62,603 nucleotides of DNA from Oceanobacter sp. (GCA_002733645.1 NVWL01000021.1:1-62603); one strand, 5' to 3'. Positions 25,138 through 34,542 are shown, counted from the first letter of the stretch. Translations and numbers: made by a program. Notes: generated by a model from the letters alone, not told the origin.

Positions 25138-25326
25138 ATGTCTGATTCAAATAATAAGGTGGTCGATTTCACCAAAGCCGGTGAAAAGCATCGCGCAGAG
25201 AAATCGCACCGTAAAAAAGAAGAAAAAGTCGATGAAATGCGTAAGCGATTTGAAGGTGCATTACCAGCAAAAAAGACCCCGGTAAAAGACTTTCTGCGTA
25301 AGAAAAAAGCAAAGAAAAAACGCTGA
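25138..25326 (+). CDS. Small lysine-rich hypothetical protein, 62 aa
   Basis: The product is almost all charged, with the pattern KAGEKHRAEKSHRKKEEK, MRKRFEGAL and a C-terminal polybasic DFLRKKKAKKKR. No known family comes to mind; it may bind nucleic acid or ribosomes by charge. ATG at 25138 has only a weak ribosome site (GGACTCGAAG). The 3' end and the following 65 bases are repeated in degraded form at about 25476-25568. Confidence 0.6.
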   Translation: MSDSNNKVVDFTKAGEKHRAEKSHRKKEEKVDEMRKRFEGALPAKKTPVKDFLRKKKAKKKR

Positions 25327-25357
25327 GGACTGTCCCTGTGAATAGCTCTTTAAGGTG

Positions 25358-25446
25358 GTAGATTGTAGTTAGCGCGAAGCGCGTAACCAACAAACTTATG
25401 CTGATGTCGAGTGTTGGGTTACGCTGTCGCTAACCGCAACCTACGG
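25358..25446. repeat. REP-like palindromes 1 and 2 (inverted pair)
   Basis: 25358-25392 holds GTAG.TTG.AGTTAGCGCGAAGCGCGTAACCAAC and 25413-25446 holds the opposite orientation with a changed centre. Both share the TTAGCGCGAAGCGCGTAAC core family seen four more times in the window, giving a BIME-like pair in front of the convergent fabG end. Confidence 0.75.
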
Positions 25447-25531
25447 TAATCAAATATTAAAGGCGCACATAGCTAAAGAAAAAGCGAATAAAAACGTTGA
25501 GTAATATCTCAGTGAATAGTTCTTTAATATA

Positions 25532-25566
25532 GTAGGTTGTGGTTAGCGCGAAGCGCGTAACCCAAC
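25532..25566. repeat. REP-like palindrome 3
   Basis: A copy with GTAGGTTGTGG followed by the TTAGCGCGAAGCGCGTAAC core and CCAAC. The flank GTGAATAG.TCTTTAA is shared with copy 1, so this is part of a duplicated block of about 90 bases. Confidence 0.8.
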
Positions 25567-25600
25567 AAGGTTATATCGAAATTAAATAATTAAAGGCACA

Positions 25601-25628
25601 AAAAAGCCGGCATGTAAGCCGGCTTTTT
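25601..25628 (-). terminator. Rho-independent terminator after HMW-fabG
   Basis: AAAAAGCCGGC / GCCGGCTTTTT with loop ATGTAA. Located 25 bases past the fabG stop; symmetric A and T runs mean it can also stop transcripts from the left. Confidence 0.9.
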
Positions 25629-25652
25629 ATTCAGTTCAAAAGAGGGCGTTAA

Positions 25653-27071
25653 TTATGCACCCACTAGAGACTGACCACATACACGTACTACGTTACCGCT
25701 CACACCGCTAGATGCTGGGTTACCGAAGAAAGCGATGGTTTCTGCAACGTCTACTGGCTTACCGCCTTGAGACAATGAGTTCAAACGACGACCAACTTCA
25801 CGAGTCATGAATGGAATCGCGTCTGTCATCTGAGTTTCGATAAAGCCAGGGGCAACGGCGTTGATGCTGATGTTTTGCTTAGCAAGTACAGGCGCCATGT
25901 ATTGAACGTAACCAATTACACCTGCTTTAGAAGCGGCGTAGTTAGTTTGACCCACCTGACCAGCAATACCATTCATAGAAGATACGCAGATGATGCTCGC
26001 GCCTTTGTTGATGGTTTTGTTAGCGATTAGCGCATCGTTGATGTGCTCTTCAGCCAGTAAGTTGATGTCGATGGTCATGTTCCACCAGTGCTCAGGCATG
26101 TTCGCAAGCATTTTATCGCGGGTAACACCGGCGTTGTGAACGATCACGTCACCGCCACCTAGTTCTTTCAGCTTATCTGAAATTTGCTGTGGTGCTTCAG
26201 CAGATGAGATATCAGCCAGCAGTACTTCGCCGCCAATTTCTGCCATAACACGGCTTAAGTCGCCTTCTGCTGGTGGAATATCCAAACCAACCACTTTAGC
26301 GCCATCGCGAGCCAAAGTACGGGCGATTGCTTCACCGATACCACGAGCAGCACCAGTAACAAGCGCGACTTTACCAGCCAGCGGCTTGTGCCAGTCTGGG
26401 TAAGCTACAACGTCACCTTTAGAAACAGTCACGATCTGACCGTCCATGTAACAAGACTTAGCAGAGATCACAAAACGGAAAGCTGAGTCCATGTTCGCTT
26501 CTGCGCCATCTTCAACATACACAGACGTGGCTGTTGCTGATTTTTTACCAATTTCTTTCGCTACTGAACGAGTGAAACCTTCAAGTGCACGCATGGCAGC
26601 AGCTTGTTCGCCTGTTTTTGCTTTCATGTGTGGGCGACCCAGAACAATCACGCGACCATTGCTGGTTAGCTGACGCATTACTGGGTTAAAGAAGTAGTAC
26701 AACTGATTAAGGTCAGCACCGCTTTCGAAGCCAGAAGCATCAAAAACCAAAGCATCAAACTTCTCAGTCATGCCTTTTTTGGTTTCAACGCCGATAGCGC
26801 GAACGCCAGCTTTGTCGGCAGCGGCCAGGATATTTGCAGCAGTCTTAGACGCGGCTGGAAAGTAAACAGTCGCTTTTGAATCTTTCAGGTTACGCATGAT
26901 GTCAGCGAGTAGACCTGCATTTTTGCACGCACCGATAAGAACCTTACCTTCGAAGTAAGTTTCTTGATTAGGGTTGTAGCGCTTTAGGCCGATAGGCGTA
27001 GGCAAACCTACATTCTTAAGCAGGCTGCGGCCCAGATTGTTATTCAACAGAGTTTCGTAAAAGTTGCTCAT
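25653..27071 (-). CDS. fabG: High-molecular-weight 3-oxoacyl-ACP (or CoA) reductase, FabG4-like
   Basis: This NADP(H)-dependent short-chain dehydrogenase of 472 residues is twice the normal FabG size. Residues 1-225 form a degenerate flavodoxin-like Rossmann domain, and 230-472 the catalytic domain with TGAARGIG (239-246), HNAG, Ser365, Tyr378 and Lys382. HMW-FabG proteins such as mycobacterial FabG4 reduce long 3-ketoacyl thioesters and are often placed by thiolase and hydratase genes. Here a thiolase gene is divergent across a 323-base control region, which points to fatty-acid breakdown or elongation rather than primary synthesis. The ATG is followed by a normal domain start. Confidence 0.9.
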   Translation of the reverse strand: MSNFYETLLNNNLGRSLLKNVGLPTPIGLKRYNPNQETYFEGKVLIGACKNAGLLADIMRNLKDSKATVYFPAASKTAANILAAADKAGVRAIGVETKKGMTEKFDALVFDASGFESGADLNQLYYFFNPVMRQLTSNGRVIVLGRPHMKAKTGEQAAAMRALEGFTRSVAKEIGKKSATATSVYVEDGAEANMDSAFRFVISAKSCYMDGQIVTVSKGDVVAYPDWHKPLAGKVALVTGAARGIGEAIARTLARDGAKVVGLDIPPAEGDLSRVMAEIGGEVLLADISSAEAPQQISDKLKELGGGDVIVHNAGVTRDKMLANMPEHWWNMTIDINLLAEEHINDALIANKTINKGASIICVSSMNGIAGQVGQTNYAASKAGVIGYVQYMAPVLAKQNISINAVAPGFIETQMTDAIPFMTREVGRRLNSLSQGGKPVDVAETIAFFGNPASSGVSGNVVRVCGQSLVGA

Positions 27072-27394
27072 GGTCCGTTCCGTTTATATATGATTTGCGG
27101 GATTTGATACGTGAATCGCATCGGCACGATGTACAGCGCCGGAAGGTAACAGATTACAACAGCATTATTAAGGCCTGAAATTGACCTTAGGCTAGTAGTG
27201 GACTGTCACTTCAGCCAATGCTGCTTACTATAGGTTCGTTAGACTGCAGCGCACTGGGTGGAATATTGTGATATTTTGCGTTCTGCCATTTATATAGCAA
27301 CTGCTTTATCGATTTCGATAGTTTCGAGAGTAACGAACCATAGCAACGAACGATAGTAACGTTCCTTCAATTTGCATACCGACAGGATAGAAAC
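27072..27394. promoter_or_regulatory. Divergent fabG/thiolase control region with a tandem motif
   Basis: No gene fits in these 323 bases. At 27328-27364 the sequence has TAACGAACCATAG, then CAACGAACGATAG, then TAACGTTCC, three related units spaced 14 bases, immediately before the thiolase leader. They may be a tandem regulator site. A FadR- or PsrA-type regulator would make sense but I do not see a clear match to either consensus. Confidence 0.45.
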
Positions 27395-28690
27395 ATGACA
27401 CAGACTGTTCGCAGAGTCGCCATTATTGGCGCTAACCGTATTCCTTTCGCACGTTCAAACAGTGCGTACTCTTACGCTTCAAACCAGGACATGCTGACTG
27501 CAGCACTGAATGGTCTGGTTAACCGTTACAACCTTCAAGGTCAGCGTATCGGTGAATTTGTTGCTGGTGCCGTTATTAAGCACAGCCGCGACTTCAACCT
27601 TGCTCGTGAAACAGTTCTGAGCACTGCACTTGATGCACAAACGCCAGCGACTGACATCCAACAAGCATGTGGTACTGGTTTGCAGGCACTGATGATTGCT
27701 GCCAACAAAATTGCACTGGGTCAGATTGATTCAGCCATCGCCGGTGGTTCTGATACGACTTCTGATGCGCCAATCGGTGTGAGTGAAGGTCTGCGTAAAA
27801 TCTTGCTTGAAGCAAACCGCAAAAAGACAACGAAAGACAAATTAAAGCAACTGGCTAAAATTCGTCCTAAGCACCTTGCTCCGCTTATTCCACGTAATGG
27901 CGAGCCGCGCACCAACATGTCTATGGGTGAGCACACAGAAATTACTGTGAAAGAATGGGGCGTAACCCGTGAAGAGCAGGATGAAATCGCATTCAACAGC
28001 CACAAGAATCTTCTTGCTGCCTACGAGCGCGGTTTTTTCGATGACCTAATCACACCTTTCCAAGGCGTTGAAAAAGACAACCTAGCACGTACTCCAGATC
28101 TAGAAAAACTGGCTAGCCTGAAGCCAGCATTCGATCGTAAATCTGGCAAAGGTACACTGACTGCGGGCAACTCATCAGCACTGACTGACGGCGCATCTGT
28201 GGTATTGCTAGCGTCTGAAGAGTGGGCGAAAGAGCATAACCTGCCAGTACAAGCTTACTTGTCATTCTACGAAACAGCGTCTGTTGATTTCTTCGGTAAA
28301 GATGGCAACAAAAACAAAGAAGGCCTGCTGATGGCTCCGGCTTACGCCGTACCACGCATGCTTGATCGTGCTGGCATCACTTTACAAGACTTCGATTTCT
28401 ATGAAATCCACGAAGCCTTCGCAGGTGTTGTTTGCTCAACGCTGAAAGCGTGGGAAGATCCTAAGTTCTGTAAAGAGCGTCTAGGTCTGGATAAGCCACT
28501 AGGCAGCATCGACCGCAGCAAGTTGAACGTTAATGGTTCTTCTATTGCAACAGGTCACCCATTCGCAGCGACCGGTGGTCGTGTAGTGGGTACGCTAGCT
28601 AAAATGATCAATGAAAAAGGTTCAGGTCGTGGTTTGATTTCGATCTGTGCTGCAGGTGGTCAGGGTGTTGTAGCTATTATTGAAAAATAA
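27395..28690 (+). CDS. Acetyl-CoA C-acyltransferase (thiolase, FadI-like)
   Basis: The thiolase fold with the nucleophilic cysteine at Cys92 (QQACGTGLQ), histidine in GHPFAATGGR and the second cysteine in ICAAGGQGV near the C-terminus. At 431 residues it is longer than FadA and similar to FadI and PhaA-like long-chain thiolases. It cleaves 3-ketoacyl-CoA to acetyl-CoA and a shortened acyl-CoA, the last step of beta-oxidation. Its partner across the divergent promoter is a 3-ketoacyl reductase. ATG at 27395 follows ACAGGATAGAAAC. Confidence 0.92.
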   Translation: MTQTVRRVAIIGANRIPFARSNSAYSYASNQDMLTAALNGLVNRYNLQGQRIGEFVAGAVIKHSRDFNLARETVLSTALDAQTPATDIQQACGTGLQALMIAANKIALGQIDSAIAGGSDTTSDAPIGVSEGLRKILLEANRKKTTKDKLKQLAKIRPKHLAPLIPRNGEPRTNMSMGEHTEITVKEWGVTREEQDEIAFNSHKNLLAAYERGFFDDLITPFQGVEKDNLARTPDLEKLASLKPAFDRKSGKGTLTAGNSSALTDGASVVLLASEEWAKEHNLPVQAYLSFYETASVDFFGKDGNKNKEGLLMAPAYAVPRMLDRAGITLQDFDFYEIHEAFAGVVCSTLKAWEDPKFCKERLGLDKPLGSIDRSKLNVNGSSIATGHPFAATGGRVVGTLAKMINEKGSGRGLISICAAGGQGVVAIIEK

Positions 28691-28703
28691 AACTACCTGC
28701 ATT

Positions 28704-28788
28704 GTCAGAGCTGTGTTGATCGCTGTCGAAAATTACTCACGTACAGCAGTACGCTCCGTATTTTCTTCAGCGCTCGCCTACCTCTGAC
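28704..28788. repeat. Nested imperfect inverted repeat downstream of the thiolase gene
   Basis: Four paired blocks nest around one centre: GTCAGAG/CTCTGAC (28704/28782), CGCTG/CAGCG, GAAAAT/ATTTTC (28728/28760) and CGTAC/GTACG (28740/28749) around AGCA. The whole 85 bases could fold as one long stem, either a mobile repeat or a transcript-stabilising structure. Confidence 0.6.
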
Positions 28789-28833
28789 TGCTTCGGTTAC
28801 GTTTTATTCCGTGACGCTTAATGTGTTGCGATG

Positions 28834-28857
28834 AAAACCCCGCTTCGGCGGGGTTTT
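28834..28857. terminator. Bidirectional rho-independent terminator
   Basis: AAAACCCCGC / GCGGGGTTTT around a TTCG tetraloop. It serves the thiolase on the + strand (144 bases after its stop) and rlmF on the - strand (117 bases after its stop). Confidence 0.9.
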
Positions 28858-28973
28858 CTGCGTTTAGGGGAAAGGATTTACATTGTTGGAATTTTTTTAC
28901 TTAGGTGAAATACTATTTTTGTAGGAGGGATTACGACGCGAAGCGGCGTATCTGCAACAACGGTCTCAGCTTA

Positions 28974-29918
28974 TCAAGCAAACCGCCAAGCCAGCATTCG
29001 GGTGATTTTATTGCCTTGCGTCATTTCTATTTCTCGAGCTTCAATCGCACCAGATTTATTGATCAATTTCATCAAGGGTTTTACGTTCTCGCCTTTGGAG
29101 ACCAAGCTGGTAAACCAACCCACTTGATTGGCGAATTGCTTACTCTCTTTAATCATCTTTTTTAAGAATAAAGCTTCACCACCTTTGCACCAAAGCTCTG
29201 CTTCCATGCCACCAAAATTAAGCGGTGCGTTTTTGGTTTGCGCATTATCACCACGATTGCGAGCTAGGTTATTTACTTTACGTCGGCTGCCTTTAAGAGC
29301 ATCTTCTTCAGAGGCATGAAATGGCGGATTGCAAACCATGACATCAAAGTATTCGTTGGGCTGAATGATGCCTTTAAAAAACTGGTTTTTGTCAGCTTGA
29401 TGACGAAGAGTAAATTGATCTTTTAAATCAGTATTGTGTTCTATGATCGCGGATACATTCTCCAACGACTGAGCATTGATATCACTGCCGACACATTGCC
29501 AGCCATAGGTTTTGCAAGCGAGCAGGGGATAAATGCCATTGGCCCCAGTGCCTATATCGAGCAGTTTTGTGTCTGCCACACTACCGGGTTGATTATGTAA
29601 AGTTTCATTTATTAAATCCGCCACATAGTGAATATAATCCACACGCCCCGGAATAGGTGGACATAACGCCCCCTCAGGAATATCCCATCCTTTTACACCA
29701 TAGTGATGCTCAAGAAGCGCTGCGTTCAGAGCTTTAACCGCTTCAGGATTTGCAAAGTCGATAGAGAGGTTGCCGTGCGAATTCTTGTCAACGTATTGGT
29801 TTAGTCGCGGGCAGCTTTTGATGAGTAATGGAAAGTCGTAGCCATTTTTGTGGATATTAAGCGGGTGAAGATTTTTAGATTTTACAGATCCCTTTTTGCC
29901 GCGGTGTGTGTTGTTCAT
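28974..29918 (-). CDS. rlmF: 23S rRNA (adenine(1618)-N6)-methyltransferase RlmF
   Basis: It methylates N6 of A1618 in 23S rRNA using SAM. Motif I DIGTGANGIYPL is at residues 121-132 and the catalytic NPPF of N6-adenine enzymes is at 197-200, followed by HASEEDALKGSRRK. The N-terminal HPLNIHKNGYDFPLLIK is specific to the family. The 314-residue length is normal. It is divergent from the MFS carrier gene with 125 bases between. Confidence 0.95.
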   Translation of the reverse strand: MNNTHRGKKGSVKSKNLHPLNIHKNGYDFPLLIKSCPRLNQYVDKNSHGNLSIDFANPEAVKALNAALLEHHYGVKGWDIPEGALCPPIPGRVDYIHYVADLINETLHNQPGSVADTKLLDIGTGANGIYPLLACKTYGWQCVGSDINAQSLENVSAIIEHNTDLKDQFTLRHQADKNQFFKGIIQPNEYFDVMVCNPPFHASEEDALKGSRRKVNNLARNRGDNAQTKNAPLNFGGMEAELWCKGGEALFLKKMIKESKQFANQVGWFTSLVSKGENVKPLMKLINKSGAIEAREIEMTQGNKITRMLAWRFA

Positions 29919-30043
29919 TGTGTGTGCCGAGGTTGAAGGGTTAAAAGTGTTTGGTTATGGCCGACAGTATAACCGAATCCTTGCTTTGTTATCTTTCACA
30001 AACCCTCTAGACTCCACTCACCGTTATTACTTTTTAATTATTT

Positions 30044-31249
30044 ATGACCAATAAAATGAAATGGCTAGCGCTGATCAGTCTCTACATGGTTCAAGGTTTG
30101 CCCCACGGCTTCTTTGGGCAGGCAATGCCGGTGATGTTGCGAGAGCAGGGTGTGGATCTGCGTTCTATTGGTTTGATGTCGTTGGTGGCGCTGCCATGGG
30201 CGCTAAAGTTCATCTGGGCACCTGTGCTTGACCGATTTACCTTAATTCCAGGCGAATATCGCCGCAGTTGGATTTTGGCGATGAATCATACGGCGGTTTT
30301 GGCTTTGGTGGTTTTGTCATTTGTTCCCCTCCCTTGGTTGATTGGCGACGGTATTCTTACTATTGCCATTGCGCTGCTTTTGGTGAATTTACTCACCGCG
30401 ACCCAAGATATTGCCACTGATGCAGTGGCGGTAGAAAATTTATCAATCAAAGAGCGCGGCATCGGCAATGGTATTCAGGTGGGTGGTTACCGTATTGGTA
30501 TGGTGCTGGCCGGTGGGGCGTTGCTGTCATTTTATAGTTATATCGGTTGGCAGGCGGCGTTGCTGTCAGTCGCTGGTTTGATGCTCATCGGCAGCTTGCC
30601 CCTGTATTTCTGGAAACCACGGAAACACACCGCAGAACCTTCCACTATGTGGTCACAGTGGCAGGGTTTCTTTCGTTTGGATGGCGCGTTGATCTGGTTA
30701 CTACTGATCGGCGTTTATAAATTTGGTGATGCGTTCGGCACGCAAATGATCCGTCCGTATTTATCCGATTTAGGTTTGGGTCTAGATCAAATGGGTACCT
30801 TGCTAGGGTTAGGGGGTTTTGCTGCGGGTTTATTTGGGGCTTTATTAGGTGGACTGTTAGTGAGTCGCATGGGTCGAGCAACGGCCTTGTTGGGGTTCTT
30901 AGCCCTAGAAGGTCTAGCGATAATGGCCTACGCTTTGGTCTCGGTGGAAGTGCCGTTAACGTACTGGGGCGCGGTGGTGTTTGAACATATCGCCGGTGGT
31001 ATGGCGACGGCGGGTTTATTTACCGTGATGATGGATCGCTGCCGTGAACATAACGAAGGCGCAGATTACGCGCTCCAGAGCTGCTTAGTCATTATCACCG
31101 GGATGATTGCTGGTGCATTGTCAGGATATAGCGCCAGTCAGTTTGGCTACGACTCGCACTTTGTGATTGCGGGTGTCGCGTGTTTTGCCGCGATAGGCGT
31201 GGTAATAATGGCAGCCCGTCGTGGTTTGTTTGTTAAAATCGCACATTAA
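30044..31249 (+). CDS. MFS transporter, AmpG / RhtX-FptX type
   Basis: The 401-residue protein has about twelve hydrophobic segments and the early motif QGLPHGFFGQAMPVMLREQG, followed by ALPWALKFIWAPVLDRF. This pattern is shared by AmpG (muropeptide import) and the RhtX/FptX siderophore carriers; the length and single-domain form fit FptX-like proteins slightly better. The substrate stays open because no siderophore or cell-wall recycling gene is close by. It is followed 34 bases later by tusA and may share its transcript. Confidence 0.82.
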   Translation: MTNKMKWLALISLYMVQGLPHGFFGQAMPVMLREQGVDLRSIGLMSLVALPWALKFIWAPVLDRFTLIPGEYRRSWILAMNHTAVLALVVLSFVPLPWLIGDGILTIAIALLLVNLLTATQDIATDAVAVENLSIKERGIGNGIQVGGYRIGMVLAGGALLSFYSYIGWQAALLSVAGLMLIGSLPLYFWKPRKHTAEPSTMWSQWQGFFRLDGALIWLLLIGVYKFGDAFGTQMIRPYLSDLGLGLDQMGTLLGLGGFAAGLFGALLGGLLVSRMGRATALLGFLALEGLAIMAYALVSVEVPLTYWGAVVFEHIAGGMATAGLFTVMMDRCREHNEGADYALQSCLVIITGMIAGALSGYSASQFGYDSHFVIAGVACFAAIGVVIMAARRGLFVKIAH

Positions 31250-31283
31250 TTACAGATTTGGCTGCATGTAGGAGTAATGAAAA

Positions 31284-31535
31284 GTGAGTAATCCAAGCCC
31301 GACCCAAACACTGGATGCCCGTGGTTTGTTCTGTCCTGAGCCGGTCATGATGTTGCACAAAGTGATCAACGAAGTGTCAGTGGGGGGCGTAATAGAAATT
31401 TTGGCGACTGATCCTTCAACGGTTCGAGACTTTACTAAGTTTTGCGCCTTCCTTGCCCATGAATTAGTCGTGCATGAAGAAGTGGGTGGTGAATTTCGTT
31501 TTCTCATTCGTAAAGGCGAAGAAGAAGAGGAGTGA
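31284..31535 (+). CDS. tusA: Sulfurtransferase TusA
   Basis: The 83-residue TusA fold carries LDARGLFCPEPVMMLHKVI, with the conserved CPxP cysteine that holds the persulfide. It passes sulfur from IscS to TusBCD for 2-thiouridine at the wobble position of tRNA. The start is GTG at 31284, set by GGAG at 31271-31274; the nearby ATG at 31277 opens only a four-codon frame. A bidirectional terminator follows. Confidence 0.93.
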   Translation: MSNPSPTQTLDARGLFCPEPVMMLHKVINEVSVGGVIEILATDPSTVRDFTKFCAFLAHELVVHEEVGGEFRFLIRKGEEEEE

Positions 31536-31580
31536 GTTTTAGCTCGTTACTAGATTAAATCTCATACGTGAAGTTGTTAT

Positions 31581-31617
31581 AAAAAAAGCGCAGCTCATTA
31601 GTGAGGTGCGCTTTTTT
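31581..31617. terminator. Bidirectional terminator between tusA and the DUF349 gene
   Basis: A-run, then GCGCAgCTCA / TGAGgTGCGC around TTAG, then T-run. It lies between convergent genes and suits both. Confidence 0.88.
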
Positions 31618-31659
31618 GTTTTACCTATATGGTGCAGGAGTAACTGTTTAAATGAGTAT

Positions 31660-34290
31660 TTAAATAGTTACTAACAGTGCTTTTACAAAGCGATCAGCCA
31701 GTGCCTTATCGGCATCTGCTGTTAGCCACTGCTTAACCAATTCTGAACGCTCTTCGTCTTTGCTGCGGCCTTTGCCTAGGCCTTCCGCTAAACGTTTTAC
31801 TTGCACAGACATGCGTGCTTGTTTATCGCTTTCGGGTGATTCAACGTTGGCAAGAATCTCCATAGCAATGCACAACTCACTGGCGCTAACATCAGCCGAC
31901 TTGTCTTGGGTAAACCAAGACAAGTCGATGCCATTCGGTAAGTCACCTTGTTGCGGTGCTTCGCTGCCTTCAGATACTGAGTTAAGCAGCGCTGCTTGCA
32001 AAGTGTCCCAACGCCCTTTGGCTTTTGCTTCAACGGCGGCATGTTTACGCGCCTGTATTTGCTGCTCGAACTCACCCAGAGCACGAGTAAGACGAATGTG
32101 GGCACCTTTCGGTAACTCCATCGCGTCAATGTCGGTGCGCGCTTGTTTGATTAGTGTCATATCGTCGTTTGCAACGGCTGCTTCTGCGTTGCTTACAAGC
32201 GCTTCTGCTTTGCTAACGGTTTCGTCTATTTCTGATTTGCGCGCGTCACGAGCTTCGCTCATACGAGCAAAGACTGAATCTGCGTATTTACGAAGATCCT
32301 GCCATAAACGCTGATCTGGGCCTCGCGGCGTAGGGCCAATGGCTTTCCAATCTTGCTGAAGTTTTTTCACTACGTCGGCGGCTGCGCTAATGTCTTCGGC
32401 GGTAGATGCTTCTTTTGCCGCTTCAACCAGAGCACGCTTGGCTTCAAGGTTACGGTCGTATTCCGCTTTAATATGCGCATAAATCGCATCACACACGGCG
32501 CGGAATTCTTTTTGAGTACGCTGGTGAGAATGTCGATCCACCGGCGAGTAAGTATTGAACGCATCACGGGCAGCATTCAAAGTATTTTGTACGACCTTCC
32601 AGTCGGCGTTTTCCCAATCCATTTCTTTTTCGTAGCGAACCAGCTCTTCGGTCAAGGCTTTGCGCATAGCAACGAGTTTCGCACGATGCTCTGCTTGCTC
32701 GGCAAAGTACACTTTGCAAGGCTCAAAGGCTTTGTCAGAGGCGGTTTGGAAGCGCTGCCACAAATCACGGTCATTGGAATGCCCTAGCGCTTTCCATTCG
32801 TCTTGCAGTTCTTTAATACGGTCAGCCACAACATCCGGCGTTTGTTCGCTGTCGATTAGCCCTTCCATTTGTTCGCAAAGTGCTTCTTTCTTTGGTGTGA
32901 CGGCAAAGCCCTGCCAGTCACGAAGTTCATTCAAGCGATTCATTAACAAGCGCAGTGGGCCGTTAATTTTATGGGCGTTACCACGGTTAAGGTCGTTTGT
33001 TACTTTATTAAGCTGCTTCAATGCTTGAGCAGCATCGCTAGCATGACCTTCATCTAATGCGGCTTCCATCTCAGCAAGCAGCTTTTCGGCTTTCTCGAAA
33101 GCCGCACTGTCGTCGTGCTGTTTTTTCTCTGCCGCTTTGCTGGCTTGCTTCTTTTCACCAGCAATTTTCATTATCTGAGTTAACCAAACCGGCGCAGTGA
33201 CGCTATTAGGCCAAGCCATGTGTTCCAACCATTCGCGAGCTTTTTCTTGAGTAGGCTCTCCTGACAATAGCTCAGAACTGATGCTTTGATGAAACTGGAG
33301 GGTCGTTAATACGGTGGTGATGTTTTTAACGGTATTATCAAAGTATTTTTGGTTTTCTGCGCTGGCGCTATGTTTGGCCGTTGCATCGGCCCAGTTACGC
33401 TCTTCATTTAACAGGGATGCTTGCAATGATTCGCTGTCTGGAGCGTCGTGGGTGCAGGCCGTGAGTAAAGCATCAAGGCGTGTTAGTGCCTCTTTTTGAT
33501 CACGCTTCGCGTTGGTGATCTCAGCTTTAATTGCAGCTTGGCGTTCTTCTTCGGCGCGGTGCTCTGTTAATACCGCTTCCGCTGAAGCAAGAAGATTGGG
33601 GATGTCTGACGTATCAAAGTCACTCACCTTGCTCTCAAGTTCATTCCAACGTTGTTGGATAACTTGTAGTTTGCCGACAAATTCCGGCCCTAAGCCATGG
33701 CGAATCAGTTGTTCAGCATTGGAGCGTATGTAGTCGATTTGAGTTTGCAGGGCTTGACGGGCATCGTCTGCTTTTTGTAGCTCAGCAAGTTTGTCTTTGC
33801 TGTAACGGTATACAGCTTTGTCGCTACCTTGGGCGTGATTCAGCAGTTCAGTCAGTAACTCGGCTGACTGTAATGTGCTTGCTGCAGCAAGGCGAGTCTT
33901 GGCGACACTGTGCTCTTTAGCCAGCTTGAAACGCGCTTGCTCGTCGCCAATTTGCTCAATAGCCGTTCGGCTGAGGTCAGCATCTTTCGATAATGAAGCA
34001 ATACGCGTGAGCGTCGCCTCATCAGCACTCGGGGGGATAACTCCTTGTGGGGCAAGGCGCGACAGCCAGACATCTTTTACTTGATCCGTCACCTCGCGAT
34101 TGTTTTCTTTTAATAAAGCTTCATACAGGCCTTCATCGTTTGAGGCTTGAATGAGCGCCAACCGAGCTGCTGCATCTTTCTCTGCCATTACTTTGGCAAC
34201 AGGAGAGTCAATGGGCTTAGCAGGGCGGGCCGGTGCTGCCTTGAGGCTTTTATCTTTGTTCTTACCAAACAACTTTTTAAGGAAAACCAT
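31660..34290 (-). CDS. DUF349 domain-containing protein, 876 aa
   Basis: A soluble, highly charged and almost wholly helical protein. Several DUF349 modules of about 75 residues are visible, each with the W-K-x-x-G core: LQDEWKALGHSNDRDLWQRFQTASDKAFEPC near residue 490 and LQQDWKAIGPTPRGPDQRLWQDLRKYADSVF near 650 are the clearest. The N-terminus MVFLKKLFGKNKDKS is basic. The family is widespread in gammaproteobacteria without an agreed function. It is divergent from the following lipoprotein gene. Confidence 0.88.
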   Translation of the reverse strand: MVFLKKLFGKNKDKSLKAAPARPAKPIDSPVAKVMAEKDAAARLALIQASNDEGLYEALLKENNREVTDQVKDVWLSRLAPQGVIPPSADEATLTRIASLSKDADLSRTAIEQIGDEQARFKLAKEHSVAKTRLAAASTLQSAELLTELLNHAQGSDKAVYRYSKDKLAELQKADDARQALQTQIDYIRSNAEQLIRHGLGPEFVGKLQVIQQRWNELESKVSDFDTSDIPNLLASAEAVLTEHRAEEERQAAIKAEITNAKRDQKEALTRLDALLTACTHDAPDSESLQASLLNEERNWADATAKHSASAENQKYFDNTVKNITTVLTTLQFHQSISSELLSGEPTQEKAREWLEHMAWPNSVTAPVWLTQIMKIAGEKKQASKAAEKKQHDDSAAFEKAEKLLAEMEAALDEGHASDAAQALKQLNKVTNDLNRGNAHKINGPLRLLMNRLNELRDWQGFAVTPKKEALCEQMEGLIDSEQTPDVVADRIKELQDEWKALGHSNDRDLWQRFQTASDKAFEPCKVYFAEQAEHRAKLVAMRKALTEELVRYEKEMDWENADWKVVQNTLNAARDAFNTYSPVDRHSHQRTQKEFRAVCDAIYAHIKAEYDRNLEAKRALVEAAKEASTAEDISAAADVVKKLQQDWKAIGPTPRGPDQRLWQDLRKYADSVFARMSEARDARKSEIDETVSKAEALVSNAEAAVANDDMTLIKQARTDIDAMELPKGAHIRLTRALGEFEQQIQARKHAAVEAKAKGRWDTLQAALLNSVSEGSEAPQQGDLPNGIDLSWFTQDKSADVSASELCIAMEILANVESPESDKQARMSVQVKRLAEGLGKGRSKDEERSELVKQWLTADADKALADRFVKALLVTI

Positions 34291-34542
34291 GAAATCGCTT
34301 CAACATCATGTTGCTAATCAGGGCGACCATTTTAACCACCAAAACGAGTTTAGGAAGCACCTTCTTATGTTTCCTTGTGATTCATTTAGATAAACCTTAA
34401 TTTGAAGCCGCCTTGATCGATAAAACGAGCTGCAAATTGAGCTACAAATTAATTACAACAGGAGACGAGCAGATTGAGCTGTGTTAGAGTAAAACGACGT
34501 GTAAACTTAACAACAATAAAATAATAAGACCCGGGGATCACG

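Noticed and set aside
28920-28965. Another REP-type element (GCGAAGCGGCGTATC) with a partial match near 35650
   Set aside because: The two share only a short core and no palindrome as clear as the six listed, so I did not call a family.
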